Shown: positions 1-6,220 of the stretch, piece by piece | Numbering within the stretch: position 1 is the first letter of the stretch | How the letters are laid out: each line of letters opens with the position of its first letter | NCBI GenBank assembly: GCA_947624755.1 | Contig: CANQLQ010000118.1 | Coordinates: 1-6,450, forward strand | From: an uncultured Clostridia bacterium | GTDB taxonomy: Bacteria > Bacillota > Clostridia > Oscillospirales > Acutalibacteraceae | Reading direction: 5' to 3' | Length of the DNA stretch: 6,450 bases | The notes under the pieces: model-generated | What the model saw: only the letters and a program-made list of their open reading frames with translations | Database searches by the model: none | Told to the model about the DNA's origin: nothing | Program-made: the position numbers and the translations under genes

Positions 1-11
1 GCGCTCAACCG

Positions 12-32
12 TTTGAACGCAAAGCGTTCAAA
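12..32. repeat. Perfect 9-bp inverted repeat, 3-nt loop
   Basis: The arm TTTGAACGC (12-20) is followed by AAA and then its exact reverse complement GCGTTCAAA (24-32). A second small hairpin, AAGCG-ggt-CGCTT (31-43), abuts it. The segments CAACCG (6-11) and CGGTTTG (55-61) could pair around both with one bulge. There is no T-tract after the main hairpin, so it is not a typical intrinsic terminator. It may be a structured 3' end of an upstream transcript or part of a dispersed repeat. Confidence 0.5.
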
Positions 33-191
33 GCGGGTCGCTTCGCCTATAGACCGGTTTGTGCTTTGCCTCCCTGTGGTGAGTTTGCTTCTTTTTATCT
101 TAGTTAACTACATAAAAGGAAAAAGCGGTCTGTGCCTCAGGATAAGGCTTGTTTGTAAAGGTTGGTTCTTTTCTAAAATTAAAATTGTTTT

Positions 192-213
192 GGGCGACCA
201 CATGGGGTCGCCC
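192..213. repeat. GC-rich palindromic intergenic repeat element
   Basis: GGGCGACC (192-199) and GGTCGCCC (206-213) form a perfect 8-bp stem around a 6-base loop, followed by CCTACGCGCGC. The block is strikingly GC-rich against AT-rich flanks (long A/T runs just upstream at 172-190). From general knowledge, palindromes with a GGGCGA...TCGCCC core followed by CTAC recur between genes in clostridial genomes, so I read this as one copy of a dispersed element. The copy number cannot be judged from this window. Confidence 0.5.
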
Positions 214-317
214 CTACGCGCGCAGTGGTGTTAGTATCAAGACTTATATAAATCTTCCCTGTGTAACCGCCGTGGACGATGCACACTCACTAAAACATTT
301 ACAGTTTAATCAATGTA

Positions 318-346
318 TTGTTTTATTTGCTCTTTTGTGCTAAAAT
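318..346 (+). promoter_or_regulatory. Probable sigma-A promoter with extended -10
   Basis: TTGTTT (318-323) and TAAAAT (341-346) are separated by exactly 17 bases. A TG dinucleotide at 338-339, one base before the -10, gives an extended -10. The -35 matches 3 of 6 consensus bases and the -10 matches 5 of 6. Transcription would begin near 353, giving a leader of about 24 nt to the GTG at 377 and placing the GGTGA ribosome binding site inside it. This would drive the first flavoprotein gene and probably the second. Confidence 0.55.
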
Positions 347-366
347 TATTTAAAATTTTTGATTCG

Positions 367-371
367 GGTGA
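367..371 (+). promoter_or_regulatory. Ribosome binding site deciding GTG start at 377
   Basis: GGTGA at 367-371 matches the 3' half of the full Shine-Dalgarno complement (AGGAGGTGATCC) rather than the usual GGAGG core. Aligned to that core, the effective spacing to the GTG at 377 is about 8 bases. It lies downstream of the earlier in-frame TTG (359) and overlaps the GTG at 368, so it supports neither of them. Confidence 0.5.
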
Positions 372-376
372 AAAAT

Positions 377-1627
377 GTGAAAATTGCAATAATCGGAGGC
401 GGCGCATCGGGGCTTGCCTGTGCAATTGAATTGATGAAAACGCAAAACATACCTGCAAAGTACGAAGTTTGTATTTTTGAGAAAAACGAAAGAGTGGGCA
501 AAAAACTTCTTTCTACCGGTAACGGACGGTGTAATATGACTAACCTCAATGCCACCGAAGCCGACTATTTTGACGCCGCTTCTTTTGTTAAACCGGCTTT
601 TTCAAAATTTCCGCCCGAAAGCAACATTGCCTTTTTTGAAAGTCTTGGGCTTTTTAGCCGCAGCGATGAGGACGGCCGTGTTTATCCGCTTAGCAACCAG
701 GCTTCGGGTGTGCTTGATGCGCTTCGCTTTGCCTGTGTTCGATCAGGTGTGGAGTTTCGTCTTTCGCAAAGGGTAGAGAGCATTTCAAAACATGGCGAAA
801 AGTTTGTTATTAATAATCAATTAAACTTTGACAAGGTAGTTATATGTGCCGGAAGCAATGCATCTTTGAAAGATTTTAACGGCTACGGCCTTTTAAGACA
901 GCTTTCCCATAATATTACAAAAACCGCACCTTCACTTGTTAAATTAACCACTTGCGCCAACGAGACAAAACAGCTCAAAGGAATCAGAGCAGCGGCGGAA
1001 TTGACTCTTAAAATAGGCTCGAAAACAGTTACAAAAGAAAAAGGCGAAATTCTATTTGCTGACAATGTTCTTTCGGGAATAGCTTCAATGCAGTTGTCAT
1101 CATATATTTCAAGGCATTTTATGAATAATAAGAGTTTTCCCGTAGTTTATGTCGATTTTGTGCCGGAATTTAATTTTGATGACCTTGTAAGGCTGATAGG
1201 CTCGGTTGTAAAAAATATAGGCAGTGAAAAATGCGAAAACCTTCTTTTGGGATTTATGCCGAAAAAAATCGGTGAAGTAATACTTAAAAAGCTTGGGCTT
1301 TCTCTTAACCTTCCAATAAACAGTCTCGACATAAAAACCATAAAACAAATTGCTTCTTTGTGCAAAGGTTATGCATTTGAAATTAACGGCACAGCGCCTT
1401 CCTCGCAAGCCCAGGTTATAACCGGCGGGGCGCGGCTTGACGAATTTGATTCAAAAACGCTTGAGTCAAAAAAAGTAAAAGGACTTTATTGCTGCGGCGA
1501 AATTTTAGATGTTGACGGTCCGTGCGGAGGTTATAATCTTCAGTGGGCATGGAGCAGTGCAAGACTTTGTGCAAACAGTATTATTAAGAAGTCTCTGATT
1601 GATTCAAGCCACCCTAAGAAAGGATAA
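377..1627 (+). CDS. NAD(P)/FAD-dependent oxidoreductase, HI0933/BaiN (YhiN) family
   Basis: This is a 416-residue flavoprotein, about the usual length for its family. The N-terminus is a Rossmann FAD-binding fold with GGGASG at residues 7-12 and the acidic ribose-binding residue expected near E35. The family hallmark STGNGRCNMTN follows (46-56). The C-terminal FAD-contacting block (349-392) includes TLESK, CCGEILDVDGPCGGYN and LQWAW. The middle part (about 185-340) should form the insert domain typical of the family. Members are annotated as aminoacetone oxidase-like or BaiN bile-acid reductases, but most have no proven substrate, so the specific reaction is unknown; a cytoplasmic location is inferred. 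I chose the GTG at 377 because it gives MKIAIIGGG directly, has a GGTGA site at the right distance and leaves a normal leader; the TTG at 359 would lie only about 6 nt after the predicted transcription start. The second flavoprotein gene starts 27 bases downstream. Confidence 0.9.
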   Translation: MKIAIIGGGASGLACAIELMKTQNIPAKYEVCIFEKNERVGKKLLSTGNGRCNMTNLNATEADYFDAASFVKPAFSKFPPESNIAFFESLGLFSRSDEDGRVYPLSNQASGVLDALRFACVRSGVEFRLSQRVESISKHGEKFVINNQLNFDKVVICAGSNASLKDFNGYGLLRQLSHNITKTAPSLVKLTTCANETKQLKGIRAAAELTLKIGSKTVTKEKGEILFADNVLSGIASMQLSSYISRHFMNNKSFPVVYVDFVPEFNFDDLVRLIGSVVKNIGSEKCENLLLGFMPKKIGEVILKKLGLSLNLPINSLDIKTIKQIASLCKGYAFEINGTAPSSQAQVITGGARLDEFDSKTLESKKVKGLYCCGEILDVDGPCGGYNLQWAWSSARLCANSIIKKSLIDSSHPKKG

Positions 1628-1645
1628 AACACAAAATTTTGTGTT
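1628..1645. repeat. 18-bp perfect palindrome between the two flavoprotein genes
   Basis: AACACAAAATTTTGTGTT reads the same on both strands and begins at the first base after the upstream stop codon (1625-1627). In RNA it could form a 5-7 bp AU-rich hairpin. It lies between a good Shine-Dalgarno sequence (AAAGGA, 1619-1624) and the next start codon (1655). It could be an mRNA structure affecting translation or stability, or a regulator's operator. It is too AU-rich, and lacks a following U-run, to be a convincing terminator. Confidence 0.55.
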
Positions 1646-1654
1646 ATTGCGAAA

Positions 1655-3250
1655 ATGATAAGAATAAACGAAATCAGGCAGGAACTTGACGGTTCAAAAG
1701 ATGATCTTTTGAAAAAGTGCGCAAAAATTCTTAAAATAAAAACAGAGCAGATATCAGAAGTTATCATTGCAAAAAAATCAATTGACTCAAGAAAAAAAGA
1801 CGATATTTTCTTTTCTTATGCTGTTGATGTAAAAGTTACGACTGACGAAGAAAAGCTCGTTTCAAAAATTGCGTCCAATAAAGTATCACTTTCAAAAGAG
1901 TACGTCTACACTATGCCGGAAATCAGGCGAAAATCGAATCTCAGACCGATAGTTGTCGGCTTCGGTCCGGCAGGTATATTTGCTTCTCTCACTCTTGCGC
2001 GTGCCGGCTTCAAGCCTATAGTTTTGGAAAGAGGCGAGGACGTTGACACAAGGACGGCCGATATAAAAGGCTTTTTTAAAACTAAAAAGCTGAATACCGA
2101 ATCCAATGTTCAGTTTGGCGAAGGGGGAGCCGGAACTTTTTCGGACGGAAAGCTTACGACCGGAATCAAAAATCCGCTTTGCCGCAAGGTTTTTATTGAA
2201 TTTTTTGAGCATGGCGCTCCGGAAGATATTCTTTATTCCGGCACACCGCATATCGGAACGGACAAGCTTGTGGACGTAGTAAAAAATATGCGAAAAGAAA
2301 TAATTTCGCTTGGCGGTGAAGTTATATTCGGCGCCAAGCTTTGTGACATTGTCGCCTATAACGGTTTTATTCAAGGCGTATCATATACGAAAAACGGCAA
2401 AAATTTTGACTTGGAAGCGGATACTTTGATTATCGCTGTCGGACATTCGGCAAGAGATACCGTAAAAATGCTTCACGAAAAGGGTATTGCAATGATGCAG
2501 AAGCCTTTTTCTGTCGGCGCAAGAATTGAACACCCGCGGGAATTTATCGACAAAGCTCAATACGGAAATTTTGCCGGACACAGCGCGCTTCCCGCGGCAG
2601 TTTATAAGCTTGCCTGTCACTTTGAGCATGAAAGGGGAGCATATACATTTTGTATGTGTCCGGGAGGTACGGTTATTTCGGCAACCTCGGAAGAAAACGC
2701 AGTAGTTACCAACGGAATGAGCGAATATGCCCGTGACAAGGAAAATTCCAATTCAGCGATTCTCGTCAATGTATATCCCGAAGATTTTCCGAGCGAAGAT
2801 GTACTTTCGGGTTTTGAACTTCAAAGACAAATCGAGCATAAAGGCTATGAGCTTGGCAGCGGCGGTTACAGTGCGCCTTGCCAGCTTGTCGGAGACTTTC
2901 TAAATGATACTGTCTCAAAGAAACTTTCATTTGTAAAGCCGAGTTTTACAACGGGAGTTACGCCGTCAGATCTCAGAAAGCTTCTTCCGAAAAAGGTTAC
3001 CGATACTATGGCATATGCAATTGTTCAGATGGATAAGAAGCTTAAAGGCTTTGCCCTTGCCGATGCGGTTCTTACGGGACCTGAAAGCCGTAGCTCATCG
3101 CCGGTGAGAATAATAAGAGATGATGTATATCAGACCTGTATCAGGGGAATTTATCCTTGCGGTGAAGGGGCAGGGTACGCAGGCGGAATTGTTTCGGCGG
3201 CGGTTGACGGAATTAAATGCGCCCATGCGGTGCTTAAAGATGAACATTAA
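1655..3250 (+). CDS. FAD-dependent dehydrogenase, COG2509 type
   Basis: This is a 531-residue flavoprotein of the usual length for the COG2509 uncharacterised FAD-dependent dehydrogenases. Residues 1-95 form an N-terminal domain whose opening MIRINEI and IDSRKKDDIFFSY segment (43-55) look typical of this family. The FAD-binding Rossmann motif GFGPAG is at 102-107, with an acidic residue at the end of the next strand (VLERGED, 123-129). FGEGGAGTFSDGKLTT (154-169), TFCMCPGG (331-338) and the C-terminal FAD block YPCGEGAGYAGG (500-511) follow. The substrate is unknown; no membrane segment or signal peptide is visible, so it should be cytoplasmic. The ATG at 1655 is the only sensible start by family resemblance, yet no Shine-Dalgarno site lies right before it; AAAGGA is 30 bases upstream beyond a palindrome. 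It is probably co-transcribed with the preceding flavoprotein, to which it is only distantly related. Confidence 0.9.
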   Translation: MIRINEIRQELDGSKDDLLKKCAKILKIKTEQISEVIIAKKSIDSRKKDDIFFSYAVDVKVTTDEEKLVSKIASNKVSLSKEYVYTMPEIRRKSNLRPIVVGFGPAGIFASLTLARAGFKPIVLERGEDVDTRTADIKGFFKTKKLNTESNVQFGEGGAGTFSDGKLTTGIKNPLCRKVFIEFFEHGAPEDILYSGTPHIGTDKLVDVVKNMRKEIISLGGEVIFGAKLCDIVAYNGFIQGVSYTKNGKNFDLEADTLIIAVGHSARDTVKMLHEKGIAMMQKPFSVGARIEHPREFIDKAQYGNFAGHSALPAAVYKLACHFEHERGAYTFCMCPGGTVISATSEENAVVTNGMSEYARDKENSNSAILVNVYPEDFPSEDVLSGFELQRQIEHKGYELGSGGYSAPCQLVGDFLNDTVSKKLSFVKPSFTTGVTPSDLRKLLPKKVTDTMAYAIVQMDKKLKGFALADAVLTGPESRSSSPVRIIRDDVYQTCIRGIYPCGEGAGYAGGIVSAAVDGIKCAHAVLKDEH

Positions 3251-3302
3251 GAGGTATCCGTTTGCTTTTGCGCTATTATTTAATATAAATTATTTTTATT
3301 TT

Positions 3303-3330
3303 ATCGTCACATCGACATATTTCATAAAAT
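3303..3330 (+). promoter_or_regulatory. Possible Spo0A-controlled promoter region of spoIIGA
   Basis: ATCGACA at 3311-3317 is, on the other strand, TGTCGAT, a 6-of-7 match to the Spo0A box TGTCGAA. A weaker half-match, ATCGTCA (5 of 7), lies just upstream at 3303-3309. A -10-like TAAAAT (3325-3330) would start transcription near 3337, about 24 nt before the GTG start, with no recognisable -35, as is common at activated promoters. An alternative sigma-A pair is TTGCTT (3262-3267) and TATAAA (3284-3289) with 16-base spacing. In Bacillus spoIIG is activated by phosphorylated Spo0A; the box-to-promoter geometry here does not clearly match that model. Confidence 0.35.
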
Positions 3331-3350
3331 AAAAGCGTTAATATATAAAT

Positions 3351-3356
3351 GGTGAT
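3351..3356 (+). promoter_or_regulatory. Ribosome binding site deciding GTG start of spoIIGA
   Basis: GGTGAT (3351-3356) pairs with the 16S 3' end in the same partial way as the site before the first flavoprotein gene. Aligned to the GGAGG core it sits about 8 bases before the GTG at 3361. The in-frame ATG at 3349 overlaps this site and has only A/T-rich sequence in front of it. Confidence 0.5.
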
Positions 3357-3360
3357 TGAT

Positions 3361-4236
3361 GTGACACAGGTTGTGTACTTAGACATATTGATTGTTGTAA
3401 ATACATACATAAATTATGCTTTGCTTCGTGTAACAGCTTTGATTTGTCACAAAAAATTCTCGGTTTTAAGATTAACTCTTTCGGCTTTTATTTCAAGCTT
3501 TTATTCGCTTATAATTCTTTTGGATTCGATACCCGGCTGGGTCATGGCTCTTTCAAAAATTATTTTTGCTTTTTCGGTAGTTTTATTTGCTTTTAAGCTA
3601 AACGGCAAAAAAGAATTTCTAAGACTGTTCGGCGCTTTTTTTCTTGTAAATTTTGCTTTTGCCGGAATAATGTTTGTCTTGTGGTTTACCATCGCTCCGA
3701 ATAAAATGCTTTTTAACAACGGCATCGTTTACTTTGATTTAAACAGCCTGACGCTTATAATTTTAACTGTTGTCTGTTATTTTATTGTCAAAGCGATTAC
3801 AAAATATATATCTTTTAAATCTTTGAAAAATACGGCATATGAAATTAAATTTGAATACTGCGGCTATAAATTTTGCGCTTCGGCCTTTCTTGATACGGGA
3901 AACAGCCTTAAAGAGCCTTTTTCATCTTTTCCGGTAATTATAGCTTACGATGAAATAAAAAGCGCAGACTCCTTCAAAAAGAAGCTTTCCGAGCTTGCAA
4001 ATGAGCAAATCGAAAAGCTTCGATACATACCGTGCAGCAGCGTTGCCGCTAATACCGTTATGAAAGCATTCAGACCGGATATTGTTCATATAAAAGGAAT
4101 TGAGCTGAATTTTGCGACAAATGACGTTTATATTGCTCTGACTGACAAAAGAATGTTCGGCTCAGACTATTCTGTGCTTTTAAATCCCGCTGTTTTTGAA
4201 AACTATACGAAAGAAACGGAGAAAGACTATGGTTGA
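3361..4236 (+). CDS. spoIIGA: Sporulation sigma-E factor-processing peptidase SpoIIGA
   Basis: SpoIIGA is the membrane aspartic protease that removes the pro-sequence of sigma-E after asymmetric septation. From the GTG at 3361 the protein has 291 residues. It shows five hydrophobic segments, at roughly 5-28, 37-55, 60-79, 89-110 and 129-146, then a soluble C-terminal domain with FLDTGNSL at 177-184. D178 of the DTG motif is the expected catalytic aspartate; such proteases supply one aspartate per subunit and work as dimers. The start YLDILIVVN and the late LLNPAVFEN (273-281) also fit the family. An ATG at 3349 would add four residues, but the GGTGAT site favours the GTG. The end overlaps sigE by 8 bases, implying translational coupling of protease and substrate. 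Expression is probably under Spo0A control (see the box upstream). The preceding gap has no clear terminator, so readthrough from the flavoprotein genes is possible. Confidence 0.93.
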   Translation: MTQVVYLDILIVVNTYINYALLRVTALICHKKFSVLRLTLSAFISSFYSLIILLDSIPGWVMALSKIIFAFSVVLFAFKLNGKKEFLRLFGAFFLVNFAFAGIMFVLWFTIAPNKMLFNNGIVYFDLNSLTLIILTVVCYFIVKAITKYISFKSLKNTAYEIKFEYCGYKFCASAFLDTGNSLKEPFSSFPVIIAYDEIKSADSFKKKLSELANEQIEKLRYIPCSSVAANTVMKAFRPDIVHIKGIELNFATNDVYIALTDKRMFGSDYSVLLNPAVFENYTKETEKDYG

Positions 4237-4954
4237 TTTTTTGAGAAATTTTATTGGCAGATTTAAGTTGAAGCTTTTACGCTTTAAAAAAACGCAAGAT
4301 GAAAATGAGCTTTTTTATGTCGGCGGCTCAGACAATCTGCCGGCTCCTCTTTCAAAAGAAGAAGAGGCGGCTATACTCAGTGAAATTGAAGCCGGAAACA
4401 ACGAAAAAAGAGAGCTTCTCATTGTACATAATTTGAGATTGGTAGTTTATATTGCAAGAAAATTTGAAAACACCGGGATAGGTATTGAAGATCTTGTCTC
4501 GATAGGTACAGTCGGGCTTATAAAGGCGGTAAATACATTTTGTCCCGAAAAAAAAATAAAACTTGCAACCTATGCATCAAGATGTATTGAAAACGAAATT
4601 TTGATGTATCTTCGCAAGTCATCTAACCGAAAGAATGAAATTTCCATTGATGAACCGCTAAATGTTGACTGGGACGGAAATGAACTGCTTTTGTCGGATA
4701 TACTCGGAAGTCAGGCCGATGAAGTAAGCCAAAACATTGAAAGAGAAGCCGAAAAAACTATTCTTATGCAAATAATAGAAAAACTTCCCAAACGCGAAAA
4801 GGATATAATGGTAATGCGTTTCGGACTTTATAATACAAACGAATATACTCAAAAACAAGTCGCCGATATACTCGGAATTTCACAAAGTTATATTTCAAGA
4901 CTTGAAAAGAGGATAATTCTTGCAATAAAGCAGGAGCTTGAAAAAGTTTCATAA
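4229..4954 (+). CDS. sigE: RNA polymerase sporulation sigma factor SigE (pro-sigma-E)
   Basis: This is the early mother-cell sigma factor, made as an inactive precursor and activated by SpoIIGA. It has 241 residues; from memory Bacillus SigE has 239. The first ~29 residues are basic and amphipathic (FLRNFIGRFKLKLLRFKK) and form the membrane-associating pro-sequence; cleavage is expected close to F29-Y30, just before VGGSDNLPAPLS. Region 2 spans 68-130, including NLRLVVYIARKFENTG and KLATYASRCIENEILMYLR, nearly invariant in SigE. The segment DEPLNVDWDGNELLLSD (141-157) is also diagnostic. Region 4 (about 183-238) carries the -35-binding helix-turn-helix TQKQVADILGISQSYISRLE (207-226). The ATG at 4229 has a GGAG site (4218-4221) 7 bases upstream; a TTG at 4196 would only add unrelated residues. 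The usual next gene, sigG, is absent: a terminator and a convergent gene follow. Confidence 0.96.
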   Translation: MVDFLRNFIGRFKLKLLRFKKTQDENELFYVGGSDNLPAPLSKEEEAAILSEIEAGNNEKRELLIVHNLRLVVYIARKFENTGIGIEDLVSIGTVGLIKAVNTFCPEKKIKLATYASRCIENEILMYLRKSSNRKNEISIDEPLNVDWDGNELLLSDILGSQADEVSQNIEREAEKTILMQIIEKLPKREKDIMVMRFGLYNTNEYTQKQVADILGISQSYISRLEKRIILAIKQELEKVS

Positions 4955-4956
4955 AA

Positions 4957-4995
4957 AAGGGGACTGTCTCGATTTTTACCGTTGACAGTCCTTTT
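4957..4995. terminator. Bidirectional intrinsic terminator between sigE and the esterase gene
   Basis: GGACTGTC (4961-4968) pairs perfectly with GACAGTCC (4984-4991). Two G-U and two A-U pairs extend the stem to 12 bp around a 15-base loop. TTTTGCTTT follows on the + strand; on the - strand the A-run at 4953-4958 becomes a U-run, extended by further U residues from the sigE end. It starts just after the sigE stop (4952-4954) and ends just before the esterase stop (5000-5002), so it can serve both convergent genes. Confidence 0.85.
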
Positions 4996-4999
4996 GCTT

Positions 5000-6220
5000 T
5001 CATTGAACTATAGTTGTTGATTCTTCGGCGGTGTATGTGCCGGTTTCAAGTATGGTTCTTATTATTTCAGTAAGATTTTCTGCGCCAGATTGGTTTGCGA
5101 GTGCGCTTGGGTGGCCGTCAATTACGGTTCCGTTTTCGGCCATATTAAAATATAAAATTGAAGATGTGATCCTTTCGTCGCCCGTATTTTCCTTAAAGTT
5201 TTCGACGGCCGTTTCAATTGACGTAAAGAGGGAATTGTTTACATCGGTAAGCACGCAGACTATGTATGCGTTAGGATTTTTTTCTCTGACGATGTCTAAA
5301 AGCTTTTCGTATTCAGATACAAAAGCGTTTCTTCTTTCATTAGTTCTGCAATACGTGGCATCGTTTGTTCCGAGGTTTATCACAACAAAATCCGGACTGA
5401 ATTTTGTGTTGTCCCAGACAGTAAGTTCTTCATTTTCAAAGCTTTTGTTTGTGATAGCTTTGTCATAATGCTTGAAAATAGTCGCTTCGGAATTGATTTG
5501 CCCGCCGGAAACAGCGCCGGAAAGAACTCCGTAACCGGAAAAAGCTACCGCACTGTATTGAGCGTTAAGCTCTTTTGCGGTAAGATAGGCATATGTTTTT
5601 GAAAAATTTTCCGTTGCGGTCGTAAAATAGCCGTATCTGTTTTCTTCGTCAATTCCGTAACCGGCTGTGATAGAGTCACCGATAAATTCAATTTTAACAG
5701 GCTTGTCCGAGGTAGGTCTGATTTTTCTTTTTTCATTGATGCGAATCGTACCTATTCCGAAAGAAGAAAACATTGATTCGGATTGTTTTATTATTCTGAC
5801 GTTGACCGAGCCGCTGTAATCGACAAGACTAATATGAATATTTTGCTCGTCCTCAGTCAGAACTTCGTCAAAAAGCACATCATCGTTTACGATAACGGCA
5901 ATTCTCGGCTTGTGTGAGCTCGTCTGCAAAGAGGTATCGCTGTGGATTAAAACGTCAAAATGCGTTGCCATACAATTAAATTCAATACCGCTTCCCGAAA
6001 AAGAAGCCCATCTGATTCCGTCTTTAAAAACGGTACGGCCGATAGGTCTTACATATTGCTCGTCAGGTTCATATGAAACAAGGTGAGGGGTTCTGTTTTG
6101 ATAAAAATTATCTAAAGTATCTTCGGAAAATAAATTTCCCGAACTAAAAATACAATATCCGACAAAAGCAATAAGCAAAACTACAAAAACGGATATTAAA
6201 GCTTTTGATATCGTTTTCAT
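5000..6220 (-). CDS. Membrane-anchored SGNH/GDSL esterase, carbohydrate esterase family 2-like
   Basis: This 406-residue protein begins with a hydrophobic segment (about 8-25) after a short basic N-terminus: an uncleaved anchor or signal peptide placing the enzyme outside the membrane. The cysteine at 23 lacks a good lipobox. A beta-sandwich-like region (about 58-165, with GRTVFKDGIRWASFSGSGIE) precedes the catalytic domain, the layout of CE2 acetyl esterases that remove acetyl groups from xylan or similar glycans. SGNH blocks are visible: GDSITAGYG (181-189, nucleophile S183), SGYG (228-231), GTND (284-287, N286) and DGHP (368-371, H370). The aspartate is two, not three, residues before the histidine; some CE2 enzymes work with only a Ser-His dyad. 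The real substrate is unknown. The ATG at 6220 has a strong TAAGGAG site (6234-6228) with 7-base spacing. It is monocistronic in this window and convergent with sigE. No link to sporulation is evident. Confidence 0.88.
   Translation of the reverse strand: MKTISKALISVFVVLLIAFVGYCIFSSGNLFSEDTLDNFYQNRTPHLVSYEPDEQYVRPIGRTVFKDGIRWASFSGSGIEFNCMATHFDVLIHSDTSLQTSSHKPRIAVIVNDDVLFDEVLTEDEQNIHISLVDYSGSVNVRIIKQSESMFSSFGIGTIRINEKRKIRPTSDKPVKIEFIGDSITAGYGIDEENRYGYFTTATENFSKTYAYLTAKELNAQYSAVAFSGYGVLSGAVSGGQINSEATIFKHYDKAITNKSFENEELTVWDNTKFSPDFVVINLGTNDATYCRTNERRNAFVSEYEKLLDIVREKNPNAYIVCVLTDVNNSLFTSIETAVENFKENTGDERITSSILYFNMAENGTVIDGHPSALANQSGAENLTEIIRTILETGTYTAEESTTIVQ

Larger units (their letters stand above)
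1..340. other. Intergenic region without a supported gene
   Basis: No gene is supported here. One frame is open from the window edge to 234 and could encode a short hydrophobic stretch, but its end runs through the palindromic repeat at 192-213 and no ribosome binding site or family resemblance is visible. A second short frame (149-343) crosses the same repeat. The stretch does hold a perfect 9-bp hairpin (12-32), a smaller hairpin (31-43), the GC-rich palindrome and, at its 3' end, the promoter of the first flavoprotein gene. It could be the downstream flank of a gene lying left of the window. Confidence 0.6.

Noticed and set aside
1..234. Open frame from the window edge with a hydrophobic stretch, possibly the tail of an upstream gene
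   Set aside because: Its last residues are translated from the palindromic repeat, there is no ribosome binding site at the internal TTG, and no family is recognisable. A true C-terminal fragment cannot be fully excluded.
149..343. Short + strand frame of 64 residues
   Set aside because: It crosses the repeat element, lacks a ribosome binding site and runs into the next gene's promoter.
359..376. TTG start for the first flavoprotein
   Set aside because: It would lie only a few bases after the predicted transcription start and has no Shine-Dalgarno site; GTG at 377 fits the family N-terminus and the GGTGA site.
1628..1645. Intrinsic terminator between the flavoprotein genes
   Set aside because: The palindrome is AU-rich and is followed by GTTATTGCG-like sequence context without a U-run, so termination is unlikely.
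1892..2374. 160-residue frame on the - strand
   Set aside because: It lies wholly antisense to the well-recognised COG2509 gene and its sequence shows no domain or start signal.
4196..4228. TTG start extending sigE upstream
   Set aside because: It would add residues overlapping the end of spoIIGA; the ATG at 4229 has a good GGAG site and gives the normal SigE length.
5031..5468. 145-residue frame on the + strand
   Set aside because: Antisense shadow of the esterase catalytic domain, whose SGNH blocks are clear on the - strand.
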